DNA of 56,767 bases, taken from Candidatus Dactylopiibacterium carminicum (lineage in GTDB: Bacteria > Pseudomonadota > Gammaproteobacteria > Burkholderiales > Rhodocyclaceae). Each line of letters opens with the position of its first letter. The first letter of the stretch is position 1. The notes beneath the pieces are model-generated. The model was not told where the DNA came from and searched no databases. It saw only the letters and a list, made by a program, of their open reading frames with translations. Shown one piece after another: positions 16,151 to 25,418 of this stretch. The position numbers and the translations under genes are program-made. The DNA lies in assembly GCF_014736495.1 (NCBI RefSeq), contig NZ_MDUX01000020.1:1-56767 (forward strand), read 5' to 3'.

Positions 16151-17464
16151 TTGAATCCACTGAACGTCGAGTACCGCAAGGTCGAGACGCTGATCCCCTA
16201 CGCCCGCAACCCGCGCACGCACACCGAAGCGCAGATCGCCAAGATCGCGGCCAGCATCGTCGAGTACGGCTGGACGAACCCGATCTTGGTCGATGGCGGT
16301 AACGGCATCATCGCGGGGCACGGGCGGCTGGCGGCGGCGCACAAGCTGGGCTTGGCCGAGGTGCCCGTGATTGAACTGGCGCACCTGTCCGCCGCGCAGA
16401 AGCGCGCCTACGTCATCGCCGACAACCGGTTGGCGCTGGACGCGGGCTGGGACGAGGAGATGCTGGCGTTGGAACTGGCCGAGCTGTCCGAGGCCGGATA
16501 CGAGCTGGCGCTCACCGGCTTCGAGGATGGCGAGCTGCAAGAACTGCTGGCAGGTGTCGGGAAAGCCGAAGAACCCGACGCCGACGCGCAGGACGACGAA
16601 GCGGCAGACGATGCCGACGACGTGCCGGAAGTTCCGGCCACGCCGGTGTCCCGCGCGGGCGACGTCTGGGCCATCGGCGCGCATCGCCTGATCTGCGGCG
16701 ACGCCGCCGACGCCAATGTGGTCGTCACCCTGATGGCGGGCGAGCACGCGGCGCTGTGCTTCACGTCGCCGCCCTACGGCAACCAGCGCGACTACACCAC
16801 CGGTGGCATCGCCGATTGGGATGCGCTGATGCGCGGCGTGTTCGCGCAACTGCCGATGGCCGGCAACGGTCAGGTGCTGGTCAACCTCGGCCTGATCCAC
16901 CGCGACAACGAGTTCGTCCCGTACTGGACGGCGTGGCTCGACTGGATGTGGACGAAGGGCTGGCGGCGCTTCGGCTGGTACGTCTGGGATCAGGGGCCGG
17001 GAATGCCCGGCGACTGGCAGGGCCGCTTCGCGCCCAGCTTCGAGTTCGTGTTCCATTTCAACCGCGCCAGCCGTAAGCCCAACAAGATCGTTCCCTGCAA
17101 GTTCGCCGGGCAGGAAACCCACCTGCGCGCCGATGGCTCGTCCACCGCGATGCGCGGCAAGGATGGCGAGGTCAACGGCTGGACGCACGCAGGCCAGCCG
17201 ACGCAGGACATGCGCATCCCCGATTCGGTGATCCGCGTGATGCGGCACAAGGGCAAGATCGGCGACGGCATCGAGCAACTGATCGACGACGGTTCTGGCC
17301 CGCGCGCGCATCGACGCGCAGGCGGCTTCCAGTTCGGCATGGCTGGCGGTGGCGACTTCCTTGCGGCAGGCGCGCACCAAGACCGTCATCGCGGCTTCGG
17401 CGAGCTTGACGGCGAGGGTGTCGGGGGCGGGTTTGTTCATCGGATGTCCTTTCGACGTGATTGA
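16151..17464 (+). pseudogene. ParB-domain/DNA methylase, C-terminus deleted
   Basis: The N-terminal ParB-like domain (residues about 1-100 from the TTG at 16151: VETLIPYARNPRTHTEAQ, then GIIAGHGRLAAAHKLG) is followed by a beta-class N4/N6 adenine/cytosine methyltransferase domain with the catalytic motif TSPPYGNQRDY. In this class the AdoMet-binding FxGxG motif lies C-terminal, after VIRVMRHKGK. Here the methylase sequence stops at about 17265, and the rest of the frame to 17464 is antisense to another gene. So the AdoMet site is missing and the enzyme should be inactive. An ATG at 16103 is an alternative but less family-like start. Confidence 0.85.
17270..17440 (-). pseudogene. Truncated minus-strand gene facing the methylase
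   Basis: From the ATG at 17438-17440, with AAAGGA upstream, this encodes about 57 residues (NKPAPDTLAVKLAEAAMTVL onward to RARARTVVDQLLD). It then runs into the antisense of the methylase gene. The N-terminal part is compositionally a normal small helical protein. Its C-terminus was probably lost in the same deletion that removed the methylase end. I do not recognise the family. Confidence 0.55.
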
Positions 17465-17547
17465 TGGCGTGACGTGATGAACGCGCTGTTCCCGATGGAA
17501 GCCAAGCTCTTTCTCGACGAAGGACGAACGAATGATTGAAGGTGCCG

Positions 17548-18102
17548 ATGGGAATCTCGATTCGCGCGTATGCGCGTCACCGTGGCGTGTCCGACGCGGC
17601 GGTGCGCAAGGCCATCGCGGCTGGGCGCGTCACGCCGGAGGCCGACGGAACCCTTGACCCGGAGCGCGCCGACGCGGAGTGGGCGCGCAATACCGAAGCC
17701 CCGCGCACCGGCACGCGCATGCGCGCGGTCAAGGCCGCCGTGCCGCCGGAAACCGCCACGGCTGCGCCGGTTGCCCCTGCGGGCGAAGGTCAGGCCAATC
17801 TGCCCACGGGCGGCGCGTCGCTGCTTCAGGCGCGCACCGTCAACGAGGTGGTCAAGGCGCAAACGAACAAGGTGCGGCTGGCGCGGCTCAAGGGCGAGCT
17901 GGTCGACCGCAATCAGGCCATCGCCCACGTTTTCAAGCTGGCGCGTGCCGAGCGCGATGCGTGGATCAACTGGCCTGCGCGCGTGTCGGCGCAGATGGCG
18001 GCCAAGCTCGCCATCGACCCGCACACGATGCACGTCGCGCTGGAGGCCGCCGTGCGCGAACACTTGCAGGAACTGGGCGATCTGCGTCCGCGAGTGGATT
18101 GA
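17548..18102 (+). CDS. Terminase small subunit-like, Nu1-type
   Basis: A 184-aa DNA-packaging protein. The N-terminal HTH (residues 2-30, ISIRAYARHRGVSDAAVRKA) resembles that of lambda Nu1 and would bind the cos/pac region. A Pro/Ala-rich linker (about 60-95) leads to a C-terminal domain with LARLKGELVDRNQAIAHVFK. The stop codon overlaps the start of the large subunit (TGATG). The ATG at 17548 was preferred over an in-frame TTG 12 bases earlier. Confidence 0.85.
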   Translation: MGISIRAYARHRGVSDAAVRKAIAAGRVTPEADGTLDPERADAEWARNTEAPRTGTRMRAVKAAVPPETATAAPVAPAGEGQANLPTGGASLLQARTVNEVVKAQTNKVRLARLKGELVDRNQAIAHVFKLARAERDAWINWPARVSAQMAAKLAIDPHTMHVALEAAVREHLQELGDLRPRVD

Positions 18103-20075
18103 TGGACATCGACTACGAAGGCGCTGCCGAAATCGAACGCGCGTGGCGCGAAGGCCTGACGCCAGACCCGCTGCTCACCGTCTCCGAATGGTCGGATCGG
18201 CACCGGATGCTTTCCAGCAAGGCGTCCGCCGAACCGGGCCGCTGGCGCACCAGCCGCACGCCGTACCTGAAGGCCATCATGGATTGCCTGTCGCCGACCT
18301 CGCCGGTCGAGCGCGTGGTGTTCATGAAGGCCGCGCAGCTCGGCGCGACCGAGATGGGGTCGAACTGGATCGGCTACGTCATCCACCACGCGCCCGGCCC
18401 GATGATGGCCGTATGGCCGACGGTGGAGATGGCCAAGCGCAACAGCAAGCAGCGCATCGACCCGCTGATCGAGGAATCGGCGGCGCTGGCCGAACTGATC
18501 GCTCCGGCGCGCTCGCGGGATTCGGGCAACACGATTCTGGCGAAGGAGTTTCGCGGCGGCGTGCTGGTGATGACCGGCGCGAACAGCGCGGTCGGCCTGC
18601 GCTCGATGCCGGTGCGCTACCTGTTCCTCGACGAGGTGGACGGCTACCCGCTGGACGTCGAGGGCGAAGGCGACGCGATCTCGCTGGCGGAGGCGCGCAC
18701 GCGCACCTTTGCGCGCCGGAAGATTTTCATCGTCTCCACGCCGACGATCTCCGGTGCGTCGGCCATCGAGCGCGAATACGAGGCCAGCGACCAGCGTCGC
18801 TACTTCGTGCCGTGCCCGCATTGCTCGCATCGGCAGTGGTTGCGCTTCGAGCTGCTGCGCTGGGACAAGGGTGCGCCGGAGACGGCAGCCTACATCTGCG
18901 AGTCGTGCGACACCGCGATTGCCGAGCATCACAAGACGTGGATGCTCGAACATGGCGAGTGGCGTGCGATGGCAGAAGGCACGGGCAATGAAATTCAGAG
19001 GACGGCGGGCTTTCACCTGTCGAGCCTGTATTCGCCGGTGGGCTGGCGTGCGTGGCGCGACATCGCCGCTGCGTGGGAAGCCGCCGTCAGCAAGGAATCT
19101 GGTTCCGCCGCCGCCATCAAGACCTTCAAGAACACCGAACTGGGCGAGACGTGGGTCGAGGAAGGCGAAACGCCCGACTGGCAGCGGCTGGTCGAGCGCC
19201 GCGAGGAATACCGCATCGGCAGCGTGCCGATGGACGGCCTGCTGCTGGTCGGCGGCGCGGACGTGCAGAAGGATCGCATCGAAGCATCCGTCTGGGCCTT
19301 CGGTCGCGGCAAGGAAGCGTGGCTGGTCGAGCACCGTGTGCTGATGGGCGACACCGCCCGCGAGCAGGTGTGGAAACGGCTGGCCGAAATGCTCGACGAG
19401 CACTGGACGCACGCCACCGGCGCGGCCATGCCGCTGGCGCGTTTCGCGCTCGACACCGGCTTCGCCACGCAGGAAGCCTACGCCTTCGTGCGCGCTGCCC
19501 GCGATGCGCGGGTGATGGCGGTCAAGGGCGCTGCGCGTGGCGCGGCGCTGATCGGCACGCCGACGGCGGTCGATGTCTCGCGCGACGGCAAGCGGTTGCG
19601 CCGGGGCATCAAGGTGTTCACGGTCGCGGTCGGCATCGCCAAGCTGGAGTTCTACAACAACCTGCGCAAGGCGGCCAACGTCGGCGAGGATGGCGTCACG
19701 ACGACGTTCCCCGCGGGCTTCGTCCACCTGCCGAAGATCGACGCGGAGTTCATCCAGCAACTCTGCGCCGAGCAACTGATCACCCGCCGCGACCGCAACG
19801 GCTTCCCCGTGCGCGAGTGGCAAAAGATGCGCGAGCGCAACGAGGCGCTCGACTGCTACGTCTATGCCCGCGCCGCTGCGACGGCGGCAGGGCTGGATCG
19901 CTTCGAGGAGCGCCACTGGCGCGAACTGGAGCGGCAACTCGGCATGGAACGTCCACCGGACGAGCCACCGCCACCACAACCGATCGATCTCGAAGAGGCC
20001 ACCCGCAGCGGTGGCCTTTCTGTTTCTGCAACCCCGAACCGGCGGCGCGTCATCAAGAGCCGCTGGTTGTCCTGA
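18102..20075 (+). CDS. Terminase large subunit, GpA family
   Basis: A 657-aa packaging motor. The ATPase domain has a P-loop-like FMKAAQLGATEMG (about residues 71-83) and a Walker B strand YLFLDEVDGYP (about 171-181). Zinc-ribbon cysteines CPHC and CESC follow near 236-270, and the C-terminal nuclease has GADVQKDRIEASVW and LDTGFAT. This is the organisation of lambda gpA rather than T4 gp17. It cuts concatemers at cos and drives DNA into the prohead. The length is normal and no lesion is seen. The gene begins the late operon with the small subunit. Confidence 0.95.
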   Translation: MDIDYEGAAEIERAWREGLTPDPLLTVSEWSDRHRMLSSKASAEPGRWRTSRTPYLKAIMDCLSPTSPVERVVFMKAAQLGATEMGSNWIGYVIHHAPGPMMAVWPTVEMAKRNSKQRIDPLIEESAALAELIAPARSRDSGNTILAKEFRGGVLVMTGANSAVGLRSMPVRYLFLDEVDGYPLDVEGEGDAISLAEARTRTFARRKIFIVSTPTISGASAIEREYEASDQRRYFVPCPHCSHRQWLRFELLRWDKGAPETAAYICESCDTAIAEHHKTWMLEHGEWRAMAEGTGNEIQRTAGFHLSSLYSPVGWRAWRDIAAAWEAAVSKESGSAAAIKTFKNTELGETWVEEGETPDWQRLVERREEYRIGSVPMDGLLLVGGADVQKDRIEASVWAFGRGKEAWLVEHRVLMGDTAREQVWKRLAEMLDEHWTHATGAAMPLARFALDTGFATQEAYAFVRAARDARVMAVKGAARGAALIGTPTAVDVSRDGKRLRRGIKVFTVAVGIAKLEFYNNLRKAANVGEDGVTTTFPAGFVHLPKIDAEFIQQLCAEQLITRRDRNGFPVREWQKMRERNEALDCYVYARAAATAAGLDRFEERHWRELERQLGMERPPDEPPPPQPIDLEEATRSGGLSVSATPNRRRVIKSRWLS

Positions 20076-20235
20076 CCCGAAGGAGAAGTCATGAGTCTCG
20101 CAACCCGCATCGAAAGCCTGGTCATCCGCGTCGCGCAAGAGTTCAACGACGTGCGCAACAAGGCGGGCAACCTCGCCAGCCTGTCCACCACCGACAAATC
20201 CAGTCTGGTGGCCGCGATCAACGAACTGACAAGCC

Positions 20236-21450
20236 GTGAACGAACCACTTTTTGTGAGAGCCGAGAGGCGCCGGCGTGGTGTTGCTGGTCCGTGCCGGCC
20301 TGTGGGCCAGTTCGTGGTGGCCGCACCGATGGCGGCCGCACAGTTGCGCGAGGGCGCTGCTGGGGCGCTTTCAGCGTGCCCCAGGGGCCGCGCAGGCCCC
20401 GACTCAACCGGCTGGCGCGATACCGAGGCTGCGCATGCGCATCAGGTTGTGTGCCAAGGCATGCCACAACAGCACCGCGCGCGCCTTGACCATGCCACAG
20501 ACGTTGAACCGGTGCAGTCCGCGCCGTCTAAGCTGCGCGTTGGCGCACTCCACGCTGGCGCCACGCCAGACGTACAGGTCTTTGGCGAACTCGCTGGCCA
20601 TGAAGGCGCGCCAGTGCGCCTGCGCAGGGGTGTCGCTGTCCTTGGGGGCCAGCCGGTCAATGTCCGGGTTGCGGCTGCGCGGTGGCGGCAGCACCGGCTG
20701 AGTGCCACGCTCGCTCACCTCGTCGATGGCCTCAAGCTTGGTGAAGCCGCCGTCGGCCAGCCAGTGCTCGGGCATGGTGGCGTAGCGGTGCTGCAGGTCT
20801 TGGTGCATCGGCGCCATCTGGCCCATGTCGCTGCCGCTGTTGGTGATGGCCACGGCGGCGATGAGCTGGGTCTGCACGTCAACGGCCAGCTGGGCGTTGA
20901 AGGCCGGGCGAAAGCCTCCATCGGCTATCTTCATCACGCGTGCCTCAGGGTCGGTGGTGCTCACGCGCGGCTCGGGCTCGGGCTTGGCTGCTGCGGCACC
21001 AGGGCCAGTGGGCGGATCATCGCCGCGGCCACGCCGTTTGGAGCGCTTGGGCACCTTGGGCTCGGGTGGCGGCTTGCGCCGCGCGCTGGCGCCGGCGTCC
21101 TCGGTCAGTTCGCGCTTGAGCGCCTGGACCTGGGCCTTGGCCTGGGCATGCAGTTCGGCCAGCTTGTCGCGGCGGCGAAAGCTCGAGGCCTTGGCGTGCG
21201 CACGCACGCGCAGCCCGTCCTGGGCCACGACGTTGAGCGTGACCAGCCGGCGCTCGAGCAGGGACGTGATCGAGCATGTGAGCTGCGCGTCCAGCCAGGC
21301 CTCCTGCGCGGTACGAAAGTCCGCCAGCGAGTGGTAGTTCACGCCCACGCCGCCGCAGATCCAGCGGTACACGTCATCGCGCTCGCACAGCCGGTCGATC
21401 TCGCGCGCCGAGCCGACACCGTCGATCGTGGCCCACAGCCACAGCACCTC
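20236..21450 (-). mobile_element. Truncated IS1182-like insertion sequence
   Basis: About 1.2 kb of IS DNA replaces the middle of a phage gene. The left junction is after GAACTGACA near 20231-20236 and the right one near 21448. The transposase lacks its N-terminal part and no matching terminal inverted repeat is seen at the right junction, so that end was deleted together with phage sequence. The 167 bases from 20237 to 20403 are the IS region beyond the transposase stop. Confidence 0.8.
20404..21447 (-). pseudogene. IS1182-family transposase, N-terminally truncated
   Basis: About 347 residues remain, starting VLWLWATIDGVGSAREIDRL, then YRWICGGVGVNYHSLADFR and the catalytic-domain segments NVVAQDGLRVRAHAKASSFR and MKIADGGFRPAFNAQLAVDV, and ending with the family-like YVWRGASVECANAQLRRRGL. 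The usual N-terminal domain of 70-80 residues is absent because the gene is cut at about 21448. It therefore has no proper start codon and is unlikely to transpose. Confidence 0.88.
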
Positions 21451-21641
21451 CTGACCTCCGGCACCACGGGCCTCGATGCGCTGCTGGCGGCGGTCAACAA
21501 CCGCGTGCGCTTCGACGCCGCGCAGACGCTGACCGTCGAGGCGCAGGCACAGGCGCGCAGCAACATCGGCGCGGCATCCGCCGCCGCCGTCGGTGACGCC
21601 GACACCGACTTCGTGGCGATCTTCGACGCGGCGCTGGCCTG

Positions 21642-22034
21642 ATGACGCTGGTTCAACGCATCGCCGATCTGGTCGCCCGGATCGGCGGCGTGGTTGCCAC
21701 CAAGATCGACGCCACGCATCCCGGCGTGGCACGCGCGTGGGTGTGCTTCGGCTACGCCAACAACCAGATCACGGTGCGCGCACAGCACAACCTGGCCAGC
21801 GTCACGCGCACCGCCACGGGCCGCTACCGCGTGACCTTCGCCACGCCGATGCCCGACGCGAACTACTGCTGGACGGCGCTGGCGCGCAGCAGCGTGGACA
21901 CGGGTCAGCAACGCATCGCGGTCGTGCGCGCCAGCGGCGACACCAAGACCGCGCAGCGCGTCGATGTCAGCTGCGCCACCGCCGCGACCAGCTTCGCCGA
22001 TTCCTCCGAAATCAACCTCGTGGTGTACCGCTGA
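21642..22034 (+). CDS. Phage protein, 130 aa (tail/fibre-like)
   Basis: A 130-aa, beta-rich protein. After a short helical start (MTLVQRIADLVARIGGVVAT) come repeated short strands (ARAWVCFGYANNQITVRAQH, RYRVTFATPMPDANYCWTAL) ending SSEINLVVYR. This pattern is common in distal tail-fibre tips and small virion proteins placed before the head genes. It starts in the overlap with the previous stop and ends in an overlap with the gpW-like gene. Confidence 0.7.
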   Translation: MTLVQRIADLVARIGGVVATKIDATHPGVARAWVCFGYANNQITVRAQHNLASVTRTATGRYRVTFATPMPDANYCWTALARSSVDTGQQRIAVVRASGDTKTAQRVDVSCATAATSFADSSEINLVVYR

Positions 22035-22255
22035 TGGCCTACACACAAACCCAACTCGACGCGCTCGAAGCCGCACTCGCCAAGGGCGAGAAGCGCGTGA
22101 CGTTCGCCGACAAGACCGTCGAATACCGCTCGGTCGATGAACTGAAGGCCGCGATCCGCGAGGTCAAGCGCGGCATCTCCGAACAGGCCGTGGCCAGTGG
22201 GCTGTGGCCCGGTGCGCCGCGCCAGATCCGCGTTACGACCAGCAAGGGATTCTGA
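22034..22255 (+). CDS. Head-tail joining protein, gpW-like
   Basis: A 73-aa protein resembling lambda gpW in size and layout: helix (LDALEAALAKGEKRVTFADK), beta hairpin (TVEYRSVDELKAAIREV), helix and a basic C-terminus (APRQIRVTTSKGF). gpW binds the portal after DNA packaging and prepares the head for tail attachment. Its position directly upstream of the portal gene is the lambda arrangement. Confidence 0.87.
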   Translation: MAYTQTQLDALEAALAKGEKRVTFADKTVEYRSVDELKAAIREVKRGISEQAVASGLWPGAPRQIRVTTSKGF

Positions 22256-22256
22256 G

Positions 22257-23771
22257 ATGGCGTGGTTTTCCCACACCGTGCGCCGCTTGTTCGGTGCCTC
22301 GCCGGTGCATGAAGCCGCAGGCCGTGGTCGTCGCTCGCTGGCATGGATGCCGGGCAATCCGGGCGCGGTCGCCGCGATGCTGGTCACCAGCAACGAACTG
22401 CGCATCAAGAGCCGCGACCTCGTGCGCCGCAATGCGTGGGCGCAGGCGGCACTGGAAGCCTACGTCGCCAACGCGGTCGGCACCGGCATCAAGCCGCAGA
22501 GCCTGTCGGACGACGAAGGCTTCAAGGCCGACGTGCAGGCGCTGTGGCGCGACTGGACGGAAGAAGCCGACGCCGCAGGCCAGACCGATTTCTACGGCCT
22601 GCAAGCCTTGGCCTGCCGCGCGATGCTCGAAGGCGGCGAATGCCTGATCCGGTTGCGCCCGCGCCGCCCGGAGGATGGACTGGCCGTGCCCCTGCAACTC
22701 CAGTTGCTGGAGCCGGAGCACCTGCCGATCCATCTCAACACCGACCTGCCGTCGGGCAACGTGGTGCGCTCCGGCATCGAGTTCGACAACCTCGGTCGCC
22801 GCGTCGCCTACCACCTGTATCGCTCGCATCCCGACGATGGACGGCTTGCGCCGATGTCCGGTCAGGGCGGCATGGAAACGGTGCGCCTCGACGCGCGCGA
22901 AATCATCCACCTCTACCGCGTGCTGCGGCCCGGCCAGATTCGCGGTGAGCCGTGGCTGTCGCGCGCGCTGGTCAAGTTGAACGAACTCGACCAGTACGAC
23001 GACGCCGAGCTGGTGCGCAAGAAGACCGCCGCGATGTTCGCGGGCTTCGTCACGCGCCAGAACCCGGAAGACAGCCTGATGGGCGAAGGTGCGGCGGACG
23101 GCAATGGCATCGCGCTGGCCGGACTGGAACCGGGCACCTTGCAGATGCTGGAGCCGGGCGAGGACATCAAGTTCTCCGATCCCGCCGACGTGGGCAGTTC
23201 GTATTCCGAATTCCTGCGCACGCAGTTCCGCGCGGTCGCCGCCGCCGTCGGCATCACCTACGAACAACTGAGCGGCGACCTGACCGGCGTGAACTACTCG
23301 TCTATCCGCGCGGGGATGCTGGAGTTCCGCCGTCGCTGCGAGATGGTGCAGCACTCGGTGCTGGTGCATCAGATGTGCCGTCCGGTGTGGGCTGCGTGGA
23401 TGAAGCAGGCCGTGCTCGCGGGCGTGCTCGATGCGCCCGGTTTCGCGCGTGGCGGCCCGGCGCGACGCCGCCAGTACCTCGCGGTGAAGTGGATTCCGCA
23501 AGGCTGGCAGTGGGTCGATCCGGAGAAGGAATACAAGGCGATGCTGCTGGCGATCCGCGCCGGTCTGACGAGCCGTTCGGAAGCCATCTCGGCCAACGGC
23601 TACGACGCCGAGGACATCGACCGCGAGATCGCCGCCGACAACAAGCGCGCCGACGACCTCGGCCTGATCTTCGATTCCGACCCTCGCTACACCTCGAAGG
23701 ACGGCGGCAGCGCGGAACCCAATCGCAACGCCGTCGCACCCGACGCCACCGGCGGCAGTTCGTCCGACTGA
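22257..23771 (+). CDS. Portal protein, lambda gpB family
   Basis: A 504-aa portal that forms the dodecameric DNA gate of the head. Family features: VTSNELRIKSRDLVRRNAWA, then YVANAVGTGIKPQS, the LLEPEHLP strand, ARE(I)IHLYRVLRPGQIRGEPW, and the conserved GITYEQLSGDLTGVNYSSIR. A C-terminal Asp/Gly/Ser-rich tail (GGSAEPNRNAVAPDATGGSS) is normal. The ATG at 22257 lies one base after the gpW-like stop. No lesion seen. Confidence 0.95.
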   Translation: MAWFSHTVRRLFGASPVHEAAGRGRRSLAWMPGNPGAVAAMLVTSNELRIKSRDLVRRNAWAQAALEAYVANAVGTGIKPQSLSDDEGFKADVQALWRDWTEEADAAGQTDFYGLQALACRAMLEGGECLIRLRPRRPEDGLAVPLQLQLLEPEHLPIHLNTDLPSGNVVRSGIEFDNLGRRVAYHLYRSHPDDGRLAPMSGQGGMETVRLDAREIIHLYRVLRPGQIRGEPWLSRALVKLNELDQYDDAELVRKKTAAMFAGFVTRQNPEDSLMGEGAADGNGIALAGLEPGTLQMLEPGEDIKFSDPADVGSSYSEFLRTQFRAVAAAVGITYEQLSGDLTGVNYSSIRAGMLEFRRRCEMVQHSVLVHQMCRPVWAAWMKQAVLAGVLDAPGFARGGPARRRQYLAVKWIPQGWQWVDPEKEYKAMLLAIRAGLTSRSEAISANGYDAEDIDREIAADNKRADDLGLIFDSDPRYTSKDGGSAEPNRNAVAPDATGGSSSD

Positions 23772-23801
23772 CCGCCTGACTTCTTTCCCCGAAGGATTCC
23801 C

Positions 23802-25034
23802 ATGAACGTGCTGCCACATCTGGCGGCGCGCCTCTTTGGCGTGCCGCTGGCGATCCATCGCCCGAAACTCGACGTCATCCTCTCCGTGCTCGGCGCGCGC
23901 GTCGGCCTGCCGGAGCTGGCTGCGACCGGCGACTACGCGCCGCCCATGCGCCAGCCGACGCCCGCGACCGGCAAGGTCGCCGTCATCCCGATCCACGGCA
24001 CGCTGGTGCGCCGCATGTCCGGCCTCGAAGCCGCATCGGGTCTCGCCAGCTACACCGGCATCGCCGCGCAGCTCGACGCGGCGCTGGCCAGCCCCGATGT
24101 CGCCGCCATCCTGCTGGATGTCGATTCGCCCGGTGGCGAATCCGGCGGCGTGTTCGATCTGGCCGACCGCATCCGCGCGGCGGCGCAGGTCAAGGCCGTC
24201 TGGGCCGTGGCCAACGACATGGCGTTCTCGGCGGCCTACGCGCTCGCTTCCGCCGCCAGCCGCGTGTTCGTCGCGCGCACCGGCGGCGTCGGCTCGATTG
24301 GCGTCATCGCCATGCACGTCGATCAATCGGTGAAGGACGCGAAGGACGGTCTTCACTACACCGCCGTGTTCGCGGGTGAACGCAAGAACGACCTCAACCC
24401 GCACGAGCCGATTTCCGACGCGGCGCACGCCGTCCTCAAGGCCGAGGTGGATCGCATCTACGGCCTGTTCGTCGAGACGGTCGCGCGCCATCGCCGCCTC
24501 GATGCCGATGCCGTGCGCGCCACCGAAGCGGGTTTGTTCTTCGGCGATACCGCCGTTGCTTCAGGTCTGGCCGATGCCGTCGGCGGCTTCGACGACGCGC
24601 TCGCGCAGCTCAACGCCTCGCTTTCCCCACTCCCGACTCGGGCGGCTTCGGCTGGCCAAGCGGGCTTTCTTCGCAACCACCCGATGGAGTCTTCCATGAA
24701 TGAACGATCCAACCCCGCTGCTGTTGATCGGCCTCTTGCTGATCTTGCTGGCAGTCCTGCTCAACCGCCCGCCGCCGCCACGTTGAACGTGGCCGACGCC
24801 ATCGAGATCGCGCAGACCTGCACGCTCGCCGGTCGCGCCGACCTGATCGCGGGTTTCCTCGAAACCAACACCGCGCCCGCCACGGTGCGCAGCCGACTTC
24901 TCGCGGCGCAGGCCGAAGCCAGTCCGGAAATCACCAGCCGCATCGCGCCCGATGCCGCGCGCCCTCCGGCCAGCAATCCGCTGATCGACGCGGCCAAGCA
25001 GATTGCGGCGCAGTCCACCAAGAAGGAGATCTGA
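23802..25034 (+). CDS. Prohead protease (S49) with nested scaffold
   Basis: A 410-aa protein equivalent to lambda C. The S49 peptidase domain has LLDVDSPGGESGGVF, the nucleophile Ser143 in NDMAFSAAYALAS, and Lys195 in AGERKND as general base. The C-terminal region from Met295/Met299 (MESSMNERSNPAAV) is helical, Pro/Ala rich and probably also translated separately as scaffold, as lambda Nu3 is within C. It matures the prohead during assembly. It sits between the portal and decoration genes as in lambda. Confidence 0.92.
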   Translation: MNVLPHLAARLFGVPLAIHRPKLDVILSVLGARVGLPELAATGDYAPPMRQPTPATGKVAVIPIHGTLVRRMSGLEAASGLASYTGIAAQLDAALASPDVAAILLDVDSPGGESGGVFDLADRIRAAAQVKAVWAVANDMAFSAAYALASAASRVFVARTGGVGSIGVIAMHVDQSVKDAKDGLHYTAVFAGERKNDLNPHEPISDAAHAVLKAEVDRIYGLFVETVARHRRLDADAVRATEAGLFFGDTAVASGLADAVGGFDDALAQLNASLSPLPTRAASAGQAGFLRNHPMESSMNERSNPAAVDRPLADLAGSPAQPPAAATLNVADAIEIAQTCTLAGRADLIAGFLETNTAPATVRSRLLAAQAEASPEITSRIAPDAARPPASNPLIDAAKQIAAQSTKKEI

Positions 25035-25038
25035 AGAA

Positions 25039-25416
25039 ATGTCCGTACTCACCGAACCGCTGAATCTGGGCGATCTGCTCAAGTACGAAGCGCCCAACCT
25101 CTACTCGCGCGACCGCGTCACCGTCGCTTCCGGCCAGAACCTGCCGCTGGGCACGGTGCTCGGCATCGTCACCGCCAGCGGCAAGTTCAAGCAGATCGAC
25201 CCGTCCGCCGAGGACGGCACGCAGGTCGCCGCCGCCGTGCTGCTGCAAGCCTGCGACGCCTCGCTCGCCGACCGCGATGACGGCCTCGTCGTCGCGCGCC
25301 ATTCCATCGTCGCCGACCACGCGCTTGCGTGGCCCGACGCCATCACCAACGCCGAAAAACTCGCCGCCGTCGCGCAACTGAAGGCGCTGGGCGTGCTCGT
25401 CCGTCAAGGAGCCTGA
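25039..25416 (+). CDS. Head decoration protein, lambda gpD-like
   Basis: A 125-aa capsid-stabilising protein. It has LKYEAPNLYSRDRVTVASGQ, the LGTVLGIVTASGKFKQIDP hairpin and AAAVLLQACDAS, as in gpD/HPII-type decoration proteins. It follows the protease by four bases and precedes the major capsid gene by two. It trimerises on expanded heads. Confidence 0.9.
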   Translation: MSVLTEPLNLGDLLKYEAPNLYSRDRVTVASGQNLPLGTVLGIVTASGKFKQIDPSAEDGTQVAAAVLLQACDASLADRDDGLVVARHSIVADHALAWPDAITNAEKLAAVAQLKALGVLVRQGA

Positions 25417-25418
25417 CC

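Larger units (their letters stand above)
20091..21642 (+). pseudogene. Phage structural/tail-like gene interrupted by an IS
   Basis: The 5' part (ATG 20091, GGAGAAG upstream) encodes about 48 residues beginning SLATRIESLVIRVAQEFNDV. The 3' part (about 21450-21642) encodes LAAVNNRVRFDAAQTLTVEA and a C-terminus ending DADTDFVAIFDAALA. In intact relatives as I remember them these flank a longer middle segment, so both an IS insertion (20236-21450) and loss of the middle have occurred. Proteins of this type are small virion components or tail-fibre-like proteins with repeated ARSNIGAA-type motifs. The next gene starts at the 3' stop (TGATG). Confidence 0.8.

Noticed and set aside
16058..17440. 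460-aa minus-strand frame
   Set aside because: Only its first ~57 residues look like a gene; the rest is the antisense of the methylase.
17477..17539. 20-residue frame before the terminase small subunit
   Set aside because: Too short, no family, and no clear ribosome binding site.
17913..20138. Long open frame (741 aa) on the minus strand opposite the terminase
   Set aside because: It mirrors the GC-rich codons of the terminase large subunit, has no family-like motifs and no ribosome binding site.
22233..24491. Long open frame (752 aa) on the minus strand opposite portal and protease genes
   Set aside because: Shadow of two well-identified phage genes; no recognisable motif.
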